Origin: Chloroflexota bacterium
GTDB lineage: Bacteria > Chloroflexota > Dehalococcoidia > Lucifugimonadales > JADFKI01
Direction of reading: 5' to 3'
DNA length: 9,313 bases
NCBI GenBank assembly: GCA_009838595.1
Contig: VXRI01000222.1
Span: 1 to 9,313, forward strand
Below the pieces are notes generated by a model. The model saw only the letters and a list, made by a program, of their open reading frames with translations, was not told the DNA's origin and searched no databases. Shown here piece by piece: positions 1-5,534 of the stretch; positions within the stretch are counted from its first letter, which is position 1; each line of letters starts with the position of its first letter. The position numbers and the translations under genes were made by a program.

Positions 1-123
1 CACGGGACCCAGTACAGTCTCGAAGCCGGCAAAATAGTCGGCGGCGCGAATCGCCTCTTGCGCCTTCAGCGTCAGCAGGTCAGGATCGCCCGGTCCCACG
101 CCCACGATGGTTATCTTCGCCAC
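1..123 (-). CDS. cbiE: Tetrapyrrole (precorrin) methylase, probably CbiE, partial (3' end outside window)
   Basis: Only the first 41 codons are visible. They begin at a GTG (123-121) and run off the left edge. The peptide opens with ITIVGVGPGDPDLLT, the glycine-rich N-terminal SAM-binding signature of the tetrapyrrole methylase family (GxGPGxPxLLT), followed by a helix and ADYFAGFETVL. The 'VGxxxVL' type of segment after the AD pair fits CbiE (cobalt-precorrin-7 C5-methyltransferase, which works with CbiT) better than CbiL/CobI, but so short a piece cannot exclude CbiH/CobJ or another family member. The GTG start is supported by an excellent ribosome binding site (131-138) seven bases upstream. 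It overlaps the end of the PduX-like gene by 13 nt, so it belongs to the same transcript. Its role would be corrin-ring methylation in the cytoplasm, earlier in the pathway than the other genes here. Confidence 0.75.
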   Translation of the reverse strand, partial: MAKITIVGVGPGDPDLLTLKAQEAIRAADYFAGFETVLGPV

Positions 124-1049
124 AGAGTTGCCTCCTCCGGTCTGTTGTATGTTTCTACGGGAATAACGCCGCCGCTCACGATGCGCCGATTGTATATTCT
201 ATGGATGCCGAACAAGGTTTCCCACGCGCGCGATACGGCGTTCTCGGCGAGTTCGTCATCATCGAAAAGCATGCCCAGCATGGTGCCGCTGTGCGCCGCG
301 TTGACGCCGACCGCGCCGACTTCTCTCGCAAGGCGAAGCGCTGCGTCCAATTGCGGCTTGTATAATAGCCGCTGATTGGCAATTGCGCTGAGTGTCGCGC
401 CCGCGCCTATTTCCGCCGCGCTGCCCTTACAAATGCCTCGCCTGATAAGCGACAGCGCTTCCTCGCATTCAGGCTGCATGCGCTTTAATACGCCTTCTCT
501 GTTCACACCATTGAACGCAAGCGTATCGACAACGCCGCCGAAATCCAGCGCGACTACGCGCATTGCCGGCGGCTCGCCGAGCGTCTCCGCGATGTTGCCC
601 CGCTTGTGGTCGAGCGCTGCGATGCCGGGCAGCATTATGCTGTCGCTAGGCTCCACTTGAAGCGCGATTTCCCCGATAGTCGTGGGGGACAAGTCATTCT
701 CTGCGCCCAATGCAGCGGCGGTAGTGGCGATTGCTGCGGACACATCCGCCGTGCTGCTCGCCATTCCTTTGCCGCGCGGCAGTTGGCTCGACAAACGCAG
801 GCGCGCATCAACATCATCGTGTCCGAAGTGTGCCAGTGTCAGTTTCACAGCTTGCTGAGATTTCGGCGCGTCCGGCGGCGCATCCACACGACCATCGCCC
901 GGCGTTAGTGTAACAGTCGCGGTAGAGTGCATATCGATAGGGCAGCTCACGAGGAAGTAGTCGCCATCAACCATGCCCTGCGCCAGCTCGCCGCAGCTTC
1001 CGGGCGCGCGCATAGTCGCAGTGCGGGTGAAGTTCGCTGTCTGTGTCAT
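111..1049 (-). CDS. pduX: GHMP-family L-threonine kinase, PduX-like
   Basis: Predicted 312-residue cytoplasmic kinase that phosphorylates L-threonine to O-phospho-L-threonine, the substrate of CobD (encoded at 4321-5526). Visible signatures are the N-terminal APGSCGELAQG (15-25) and SCPIDMHST (35-43), which resemble PduX. The GHMP phosphate-binding loop PRGKGMASST is at 91-100, and a C-terminal GHMP motif GVNAAHSGTMLGMLF lies at 248-262. Length is close to Salmonella PduX (about 300 residues). I chose the ATG at 1049-1047 because it forms an ATGA overlap with the cobU stop codon. A TTG six bases upstream (1055) is possible but has no better ribosome site. The stop overlaps the next gene by 13 nt. 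PduX and homoserine kinase share the GHMP fold. The family-specific N-terminus and the B12 neighbours make the threonine kinase assignment likely rather than proven. Confidence 0.85.
   Translation of the reverse strand: MTQTANFTRTATMRAPGSCGELAQGMVDGDYFLVSCPIDMHSTATVTLTPGDGRVDAPPDAPKSQQAVKLTLAHFGHDDVDARLRLSSQLPRGKGMASSTADVSAAIATTAAALGAENDLSPTTIGEIALQVEPSDSIMLPGIAALDHKRGNIAETLGEPPAMRVVALDFGGVVDTLAFNGVNREGVLKRMQPECEEALSLIRRGICKGSAAEIGAGATLSAIANQRLLYKPQLDAALRLAREVGAVGVNAAHSGTMLGMLFDDDELAENAVSRAWETLFGIHRIYNRRIVSGGVIPVETYNRPEEATLWRR
131..138 (-). promoter_or_regulatory. Strong ribosome binding site of the tetrapyrrole methylase gene
   Basis: On the minus strand this reads GGAGGAGG, followed by seven bases and the GTG start at 123. 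It lies inside the last codons of the upstream pduX-like gene. It is the strongest Shine-Dalgarno sequence in the window and decides the start of the partial methylase gene. Confidence 0.8.
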
Positions 1050-1687
1050 TCGCAATCGCGCCGCTGTTCTGGATTGATAATGCCCATGCCGGGCGTGTCA
1101 CCTATATCGTTGATGTGCCGAGCGCCGAGTGTCTTCAAGTCGAGCGCAAGTCCGGCCGCCATAAGATACACCCTGTCTGCGCAAGACGCCACAAGCGAAT
1201 TGACGCGCCCCAGTGAATCGCGGTACGCGCGTCCCAGCGACGACGATGGCACGATGCCCAGCCCAACTTCGTTGGTTACGATTATCCAGCGTCGATTGCC
1301 TGAATCCGAAGCATAGACATCAAGAAGCGCCTTCGCCGCGCCGACTATGCGCGCTTCGCAGTCCGCATAATTTTCATAGCGCAGCAGCAGGTTGCTCACC
1401 CACATTGTCAGACAGTCAATGATAATAGTGTCATATTCGGTGGGGCTGCTGCAGATATATTCGCGGGTAGCGTCGGGCAAGGCAAGCGGTTCTTCAAGCG
1501 TGTCCCATTCGGCGGGACGGCTTGCCTTGTGCGCGGCGATGCGGCGCGTCATGTCATCGTCGAGTGGTTCGGCAGTGGCGACGAACAGCGCTCGCTCGCC
1601 CTGCATCGCAAGCCGCTCTGCGAACGAACTTTTGCCTGATCTCGCGCCGCCGGTGATGAGCGTAAGCTCGCCAACCTCAACCTTCAA
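1046..1687 (-). CDS. cobU: Adenosylcobinamide kinase / adenosylcobinamide-phosphate guanylyltransferase (CobU/CobP)
   Basis: A 213-residue bifunctional enzyme, phosphorylating adenosylcobinamide and then transferring GMP to give adenosylcobinamide-GDP, the substrate of CobS. Visible features are the P-loop GGARSGKS (13-20), the VATAEPLDDDM strand/loop (36-46), RIAAHKASRP with H53 at the position of the guanylylated histidine of Salmonella CobU, the Walker-B-like IIIDCLTMW (88-96), and VTNEVGLGIVP (137-147). Length is slightly above the usual 180-190 because of a longer C-terminal tail. The start is a TTG at 1687-1685, supported by an AGGAG ribosome site (1696-1700) eight bases upstream and by absence of any ATG or GTG before the P-loop. 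This TTG overlaps the stop of the small upstream ORF by four bases (TTGA). Its own stop overlaps the start of pduX (ATGA), indicating translational coupling on both sides. Confidence 0.95.
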   Translation of the reverse strand: MKVEVGELTLITGGARSGKSSFAERLAMQGERALFVATAEPLDDDMTRRIAAHKASRPAEWDTLEEPLALPDATREYICSSPTEYDTIIIDCLTMWVSNLLLRYENYADCEARIVGAAKALLDVYASDSGNRRWIIVTNEVGLGIVPSSSLGRAYRDSLGRVNSLVASCADRVYLMAAGLALDLKTLGARHINDIGDTPGMGIINPEQRRDCE

Positions 1688-1857
1688 TCGCTCTTCTCCT
1701 GCAAGGCGGCGTATCGCGTCACGATGTTTTTGCGGAATAATTCGGGGTGGACGTCCCAGCGGAATGTGTCCACCCCAAACTGCGAGTGGCGGCGCAGCGG
1801 GCAGCCTACGATGGCGCGACGGCGCGTGCTAATGTCTATGGATGTCGATACTGCCAT
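1684..1857 (-). CDS. Small hypothetical protein (57 aa) between cobQ and cobU
   Basis: I do not recognise this protein. An ATG at 1857-1855 opens a 57-codon frame ending in TGA at 1684-1686, sharing TTGA with the cobU start. Visible segments include RRRAIVGCPLRRHSQFG (12-28) and VDTFRWDVHPELF (29-41), then a basic tail. There is no signal peptide or membrane segment. Support for coding is indirect: third codon positions are mostly G or C over residues 11-56, as in the neighbouring genes, and the junction with cobU has the same overlap style as the rest of the operon. The upstream region offers only a weak AGAAG purine stretch as ribosome site, and an in-frame stop lies 13 codons upstream of the ATG. 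It could be an independent small gene, the 3' part of a frameshifted gene that includes the ORF at 1836-1913, or the remnant of a longer gene. Function is unknown. Confidence 0.5.
   Translation of the reverse strand: MAVSTSIDISTRRRAIVGCPLRRHSQFGVDTFRWDVHPELFRKNIVTRYAALQEKSD
1696..1700 (-). promoter_or_regulatory. Ribosome binding site of cobU
   Basis: Minus-strand AGGAG, followed by eight bases and the TTG at 1687. It is the main support for a TTG start in cobU. It lies within the last codons of the small ORF at 1684-1857. Confidence 0.7.
1744..1776 (-). repeat. Inverted repeat, 9-bp perfect arms, 15-nt loop
   Basis: Arms 1744-1752 (ggggtggac on the plus strand) and 1768-1776 (gtccacccc) are exact reverse complements with 15 nt between. 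The hairpin would be GC-rich and stable in RNA. It lies within the 57-codon ORF, with its near arm 56 nt before the cobU start codon. No T-run follows on either strand, so it is not an ordinary intrinsic terminator. It might influence cobU translation or mRNA processing, or be an effect of the encoded residues (GVD and VHP). Confidence 0.6.
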
Positions 1858-1913
1858 TCTTCTTCTATCAGCTTTCGGTACGGCAAAGCGGCGTCAGAAA
1901 TGAATTTGCCCAT
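1836..1913 (-). CDS. Possible very small ORF or 5' fragment (25 aa) downstream of cobQ
   Basis: An ATG at 1913-1911 opens a 25-codon frame (begins MGKFISDAALPYRKL, ends in a TAG at 1838-1836). It lies 32 nt after the cobQ stop codon and overlaps the 57-codon ORF by 22 nt in another frame. No ribosome binding site is visible before it. A -1 shift within the GAA GAA GAA run near 1858 would join it to the 57-residue ORF, giving about 76 residues, so the two may be pieces of one broken or frameshifted gene. I do not recognise the peptide, and at this length it may be chance. Confidence 0.25.
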   Translation of the reverse strand: MGKFISDAALPYRKLIEEEWQYRHP

Positions 1914-1945
1914 GAGGGCGAGGGGTGCGCCGCGTTCTCTTCACA

Positions 1946-3514
1946 CTACCCGCCCACCATAGCATACACTGCGTCCATGTCCACGCTGCGGCGTATTAGG
2001 GCGGCTAGCTTGTCGTATTCGGCGTCGAGGTCGAGGATTGCGCCGTCGGGCAATGCGATGCCCTTGCGCCGTGCGATGTTCGTCAGCAGCGTGTGGCGCA
2101 GGCTATGGTTGTGGAACAGCCCGTGCATATATGTGCCGAGTATCAACCCTGCCGCGTCCATGGCGCCGTCCATAGAATCGACAGCGTTGCCCGAACGCTC
2201 CGTGATGCTGAAGGGAGCGCCTGATTTGACATCGCAGACGCTTTTGCCGTCGTAGCCGTTGTCGTAGGTCTGTCCCATGTGTATCTCATAGCCAGCGATT
2301 GTGCTGCCGCCGTTGCCCGCCAGCATGCCCGCCGCAGATGCAGCCACCTTGCCACGAACCTGATGCGTTGTCTTGGTCGCGGCGAATGTAGTTGTGAGCG
2401 GCAGCAAGCCTAATCCGCGAGTTTCCCGTATGGTGGATTCCACGCCGTCCGGGTCGAGTATGCGCTCGCCGAGCATCTGATAGCCGCCGCACACGCCAAT
2501 GACCGGCGTTCCCGCACATCGCCGCGCTGTTACTGCGTCCGCGACGCCGCTTTGCCTCATCCATTCGAGGTCGGCGACTGTGGTCTTGGAGCCGGGCAGG
2601 ATAATCAGGTCGGGCGCGCCCATCTCGCTTGCGTTGTTGACATATCGCAGGCGCACACGCTCTTCGCGGTACAGCGGATCGAAGTCGTCGAAGTTGGCGA
2701 TGCGTGGCAGGCGAACGACCGCGATGTCGATGAAATCGTCCGATGGGCGGCTGTTCCACGCGCCTGGCGGGTAAACACCAAGCGAGTCTGATTCCGCAAT
2801 GTGGAGGTCGTCCAACCACGGCAAAACGCCCGCGACATCCACGCCCGTGCGTTCGCGCAGAATGTCGAAGCCGGAGTCTAGCAGCGACGGATCGCCGCGA
2901 AATTTGTTGATAACGAACGCTTTGACCAGTGCCTGCTCTTCCGGTTCAAGTAGCGCCATTGTGCCGACTAGAGACGCGAACACGCCGCCGCGGTCGATGT
3001 CGCCCACGATGATTACCGGCGCGTTCGCATACCGTGCCACGCGCATGTTGACGATTTCGTGCTCGCGTAGGTTTATTTCCGCCGGGCTGCCCGCGCCTTC
3101 GATGACCACGATGTCGTACTGGTTGCGCAGAGTGTCCAGCGCCTGCGTTACGAGCGGCCAGAGGCGTAGTTTCATCTCGTAGTATTCGCGCGCGGACGCC
3201 ACGCGCGTCGGCTTGCCCATCACCACGACTTGCGATTTACGATTGCCTTCGGGCTTGAGCAGAATGGGATTCATTTCCACAGTCGGCGCGATCCGCGCGG
3301 CTTCGGCTTGCACCGCCTGAGCCCTGCCAAACTCGCCGCCGTCCGGCGTGACGAACGAATTCAGCGACATATTTTGCGCCTTAAACGGCGCGACCCGTAG
3401 TCCGTCCTGCACAAAAATGCGACAAAGAGCTGCCGTCATCAGCGACTTCCCTGCGTGCGAGGTCGTGCCTTGCACCATTATCGTTTTGCCCATTGGCGCC
3501 TTGTTCATTTGCAT
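1946..3514 (-). CDS. cobQ: Cobyric acid synthase (glutamine-hydrolysing), CobQ/CbiP
   Basis: A 522-residue cytoplasmic enzyme that amidates side chains b, d, e and g of adenosylcobyrinic acid a,c-diamide, using glutamine and ATP. The N-terminal ATPase domain of the dethiobiotin-synthetase type has the P-loop region VQGTTSHAGKS (14-24), FKAQNMSLNS (44-53), IEGAGSPAEINL (138-149) and GDIDRGGVFAS (171-181). The C-terminal class I-like glutaminase domain has LPGSKTT (306-312), GVCGGYQMLG with nucleophile C342 (340-349), and TYMHGLFHN with H464 (461-469). Length is normal for the family (about 490-520). Three starts are possible: ATG 3514, ATG 3508 (overlapping a five-codon leader ORF), or ATG 3493, which gives the family-typical opening MGKTIMVQGT. 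I report the longest. It lies 42 nt after cobC. Confidence 0.97.
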   Translation of the reverse strand: MQMNKAPMGKTIMVQGTTSHAGKSLMTAALCRIFVQDGLRVAPFKAQNMSLNSFVTPDGGEFGRAQAVQAEAARIAPTVEMNPILLKPEGNRKSQVVVMGKPTRVASAREYYEMKLRLWPLVTQALDTLRNQYDIVVIEGAGSPAEINLREHEIVNMRVARYANAPVIIVGDIDRGGVFASLVGTMALLEPEEQALVKAFVINKFRGDPSLLDSGFDILRERTGVDVAGVLPWLDDLHIAESDSLGVYPPGAWNSRPSDDFIDIAVVRLPRIANFDDFDPLYREERVRLRYVNNASEMGAPDLIILPGSKTTVADLEWMRQSGVADAVTARRCAGTPVIGVCGGYQMLGERILDPDGVESTIRETRGLGLLPLTTTFAATKTTHQVRGKVAASAAGMLAGNGGSTIAGYEIHMGQTYDNGYDGKSVCDVKSGAPFSITERSGNAVDSMDGAMDAAGLILGTYMHGLFHNHSLRHTLLTNIARRKGIALPDGAILDLDAEYDKLAALIRRSVDMDAVYAMVGG

Positions 3515-3522
3515 TTGCCCAT
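3505..3522 (-). promoter_or_regulatory. Five-codon leader ORF overlapping the cobQ start region
   Basis: The GGAG at 3529-3532 is spaced six bases from an ATG at 3522, but 14 bases from the longest cobQ start. That ATG opens an out-of-frame ORF reading MGKCK, whose TGA (3507-3505) forms an ATGA overlap with the third codon (ATG 3508) of cobQ. It could feed ribosomes into cobQ by translational coupling, which would favour ATG 3508 as the real cobQ start. It may also be coincidence. Confidence 0.3.
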
Positions 3523-3556
3523 CAGCGTCTCCAAAGTAAGCAACTCGCTAGTCCGG

Positions 3557-4204
3557 TTACTTTCGGGCGGCAAAAACATCCTTGATTACATCTTCTAAGT
3601 GGCTGGTGTCGTTGAGCAGATCGAGCGCTGCGCCACCATCGAATGTGTTGATGACGGTGATGCCGCAGTTCGACAGGCGCAGACGCCACATATACTCGGC
3701 GGGCATGCCCAGCATCGCGGCGATAAGCCCGCGCAGCGAGCCGCCATGTCCCGCGATGAGGATGTTGCCCTCGCTGTCCGCATGTCGTGTCAGCAGTTCG
3801 TCTGCCGTCGTCTTCATCCGGGTGTAAAGTTGAATGTCACTCTCGCCACCGGGCGGCGCGAAGTCCACATCCTCGTCGAACAGCCTACGGAACAGCGACG
3901 GGTGATTGCGCTCGACCTGCTCGAATGTCAGCCCTTCCCATTCGCCGAACGCCTTCTCGCGCAGCGACACCATCTTGGTGAAGCTCATATTGCGGCCGCG
4001 CATAATCGCCTCTGCGGTGTGTGCCACGCGCTGTAAATCGCTCGAATACGCCGCCTCGAAGTCCAGCGGCGCAAGCCGGGTCGCCGCGAGTTCCGCCTGC
4101 GCGCGCCCTTTTGCGTTCAGCGCCGTGTCCGCCTGCCCCTGCGCACGCCCCTCATCGTTCCAAGCCGTCTCTCCATGCCTAACCAAAAACCATCTGCAAT
4201 TCAT
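3557..4204 (-). CDS. cobC: Histidine phosphatase, probably alpha-ribazole / adenosylcobalamin 5'-phosphate phosphatase (CobC)
   Basis: A 215-residue histidine-phosphatase (phosphoglycerate mutase-like) enzyme. The catalytic LVRHGET motif is at 7-13 with phospho-acceptor H10. Other motifs are SSDLQRVAHTAEAI (54-67, second arginine R59), LREKAFGEWEG (81-91, acid E83), PPGGES (117-122) and IAGHGGSLRG (150-159, second histidine H153). FGEWEG and PPGGES are typical of the CobC group, which removes the 5'-phosphate from alpha-ribazole phosphate or from cobalamin phosphate. Many members of this fold act on other phosphates, and the B12 operon position is the main reason for the specific call. The start ATG has a suitable AGGA (4212-4215) seven bases upstream. 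It follows cobD after a 116-nt spacer and precedes cobQ by 42 nt. No signal peptide is visible. Confidence 0.87.
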   Translation of the reverse strand: MNCRWFLVRHGETAWNDEGRAQGQADTALNAKGRAQAELAATRLAPLDFEAAYSSDLQRVAHTAEAIMRGRNMSFTKMVSLREKAFGEWEGLTFEQVERNHPSLFRRLFDEDVDFAPPGGESDIQLYTRMKTTADELLTRHADSEGNILIAGHGGSLRGLIAAMLGMPAEYMWRLRLSNCGITVINTFDGGAALDLLNDTSHLEDVIKDVFAARK

Positions 4205-4231
4205 TGCTTTGTCCTGTTCCTGCTGTCCCTT

Positions 4232-4241
4232 CCCCTAGGGG
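4232..4241. repeat. 10-bp perfect palindrome in the cobD-cobC spacer
   Basis: The sequence CCCCTAGGGG is self-complementary and lies 28 nt upstream of the cobC start, beside a run of GTAGG-like direct units (4241-4255 on the plus strand). It could be a protein-binding site or a minor structure in the cobC leader. Nothing ties it to a known regulator. Confidence 0.3.
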
Positions 4242-4253
4242 GTAGGTAGGTTA

Positions 4254-4270
4254 GGATGTGGGTAACATCC
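4254..4270. repeat. Short hairpin (6-bp stem, 5-nt loop) in the cobD-cobC spacer
   Basis: Arms ggatgt (4254-4259) and acatcc (4265-4270) flank a five-base loop. No T-run follows on the minus strand, so it is not a recognisable rho-independent terminator. The rest of the 116-nt spacer (4205-4320) holds no ORF and no feature resembling a cobalamin riboswitch. Confidence 0.3.
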
Positions 4271-4320
4271 CAAGTCCTGTTGATAATCGCTTTCGCTATG
4301 CTCTCGCGCAATTCCAAATC

Positions 4321-5526
4321 TCAATAATGAGAGGTCAGCGCCATTATCTCACCGAATATGTCGCGCAGCGCGCCGACGAGCCTCTCGCAGTCCGCTCTTG
4401 TCTTAATGCCGATTCGGATGTATTCGGGCAGCCCGAACGATGCGCAGTCTCGCACGCTGATGTGATGCCCAGTCAGCAGCGCAAGCCGCAATGCGCGCGC
4501 ATCGCCGACCCTGATCAGCACAAAGTTCGCGGCGGCAGGGATGCATCGCAAGCCCATCGCATCGAGTTCGTTGACGAAGTATCGTTTGGCGGCTCGCATC
4601 TCGGCGCGACCGTCTTCGACATGCCGGGTATCGGCGAGCGCAGCGATTCCTGCCGTCTGCGCCAAGCCGTTCACGCTCCAGCTGTGCTGCAACGCCCGGA
4701 CGCGCTCCACGACTGCGGGCGGCGCAAGCATATAGCCCAGACGCAGCGCGGTCAATGCGTAGTCTTTCGTCATCGACCGCAGCAACGCGACATTGCCTAG
4801 ATCCAGCAGCGGCATCGAATCCCACCGCGCCTCGACGAACGGCAGGTATGCCTCGTCCAGCATCATCAGCGCATCCTCGGGCAGCGAGTCTGCGATGCGC
4901 CGCACATCCGCCTCGATAAGATAGCGCCCGGTCGGGTTGTTTGGGTTGCACAAGAAGACCAGCGATGGCGCGCGCTCCGCGATAATGCGCGCCGCGCGCT
5001 CAATGTCCCAAGCGAAATCATTGCCTTCGTCCGCAACGATACTGAAAACATCCGCGCCCTGCATATCGCAAGCCGCCGCGAATTCTCCGAATGTGGGCGC
5101 GAAGATTACTGCGCGGTTGCCAGTCTTGACACCGGCCGATTTCTCGCCGCTCGAAAGTGGGTTGTCTATGCCGCCGTGCGCCGTCGTGCCTTCGCCCAAA
5201 GTCTCGCCATTCGCCTGTCTGTTATCCGCGCCGCTGTCGCCCGTGTTCAAATATGCGCGGGCAGTCAGATGTATCAGTTCGGTTGAGCCGTTGCCGACTA
5301 GAATCTGCGCTGTAGATACCGCCAGCCGCGCCGACAGCGATTCGCGGAGTGAGGTGCACTCGGTATCGGGATATGCCGCGAGGTTGACCGCGCCTATCGC
5401 ATGCGATATGCAAGATGGAGCACCCAGAGGATTGATGCTGGCGCTGAAGTCGAGCACATCCTCGGGGCGCAGCCCAAGCGAGCGCAGCTCGGCGATGTTC
5501 GCGCCGCCGTGTACCGGCCGAGTCAT
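4321..5526 (-). CDS. cobD: L-threonine-O-3-phosphate decarboxylase (CobD), with an unusual internal insertion
   Basis: A 401-residue PLP enzyme of the fold-type I aminotransferase family. It is related to histidinol-phosphate aminotransferase but in this operon is expected to decarboxylate Thr-P to (R)-1-amino-2-propanol phosphate, the linker used by CbiB. Motifs are HGGAN (6-10), DFSASINPLGAP (26-37), GNGSTELIHL (78-87), CNPNNPTGR (193-201), LDEAYLPF (223-230), SMTKDYALTALRLGY with PLP lysine K254 (251-265), and the C-terminal YIRIGIK (369-375). Between GNGSTE and the FAPTFGEF strand (142-149) sits about 44 extra G/N/S/T/D-rich residues (about 94-137) that the family normally lacks, explaining the length (usual about 360). 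I chose ATG 5526. A TTG two codons upstream (5532) is possible, both being served by the AAGGATAGG stretch at the end of the preceding gene, 8 nt upstream. Confidence 0.92.
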   Translation of the reverse strand: MTRPVHGGANIAELRSLGLRPEDVLDFSASINPLGAPSCISHAIGAVNLAAYPDTECTSLRESLSARLAVSTAQILVGNGSTELIHLTARAYLNTGDSGADNRQANGETLGEGTTAHGGIDNPLSSGEKSAGVKTGNRAVIFAPTFGEFAAACDMQGADVFSIVADEGNDFAWDIERAARIIAERAPSLVFLCNPNNPTGRYLIEADVRRIADSLPEDALMMLDEAYLPFVEARWDSMPLLDLGNVALLRSMTKDYALTALRLGYMLAPPAVVERVRALQHSWSVNGLAQTAGIAALADTRHVEDGRAEMRAAKRYFVNELDAMGLRCIPAAANFVLIRVGDARALRLALLTGHHISVRDCASFGLPEYIRIGIKTRADCERLVGALRDIFGEIMALTSHY

Positions 5527-5534
5527 AAGCAAGC

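Noticed and set aside
1562..1582. B12-box-like word (cagtggc) on the plus strand
   Set aside because: It is inside the cobU coding sequence, stands alone, and has none of the other conserved riboswitch elements.
1744..1776. Rho-independent terminator before cobU
   Set aside because: The hairpin is strong, but no T-run follows on either strand, and the downstream gene begins about 56 nt later with a coupled start.
1684..1945. Cobalamin riboswitch in the spacer before cobU
   Set aside because: I found no B12-box-like sequence or set of paired elements on the minus strand. The stretch is better explained by small coding frames. The same holds for 4205-4320 and 6300-6464.
4321..5526. Histidinol-phosphate aminotransferase (HisC) instead of CobD
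   Set aside because: The fold is shared, but the N-terminal HGGAN, the SMTKDYALTALRLGY lysine motif and the B12 operon context fit threonine-phosphate decarboxylase better.
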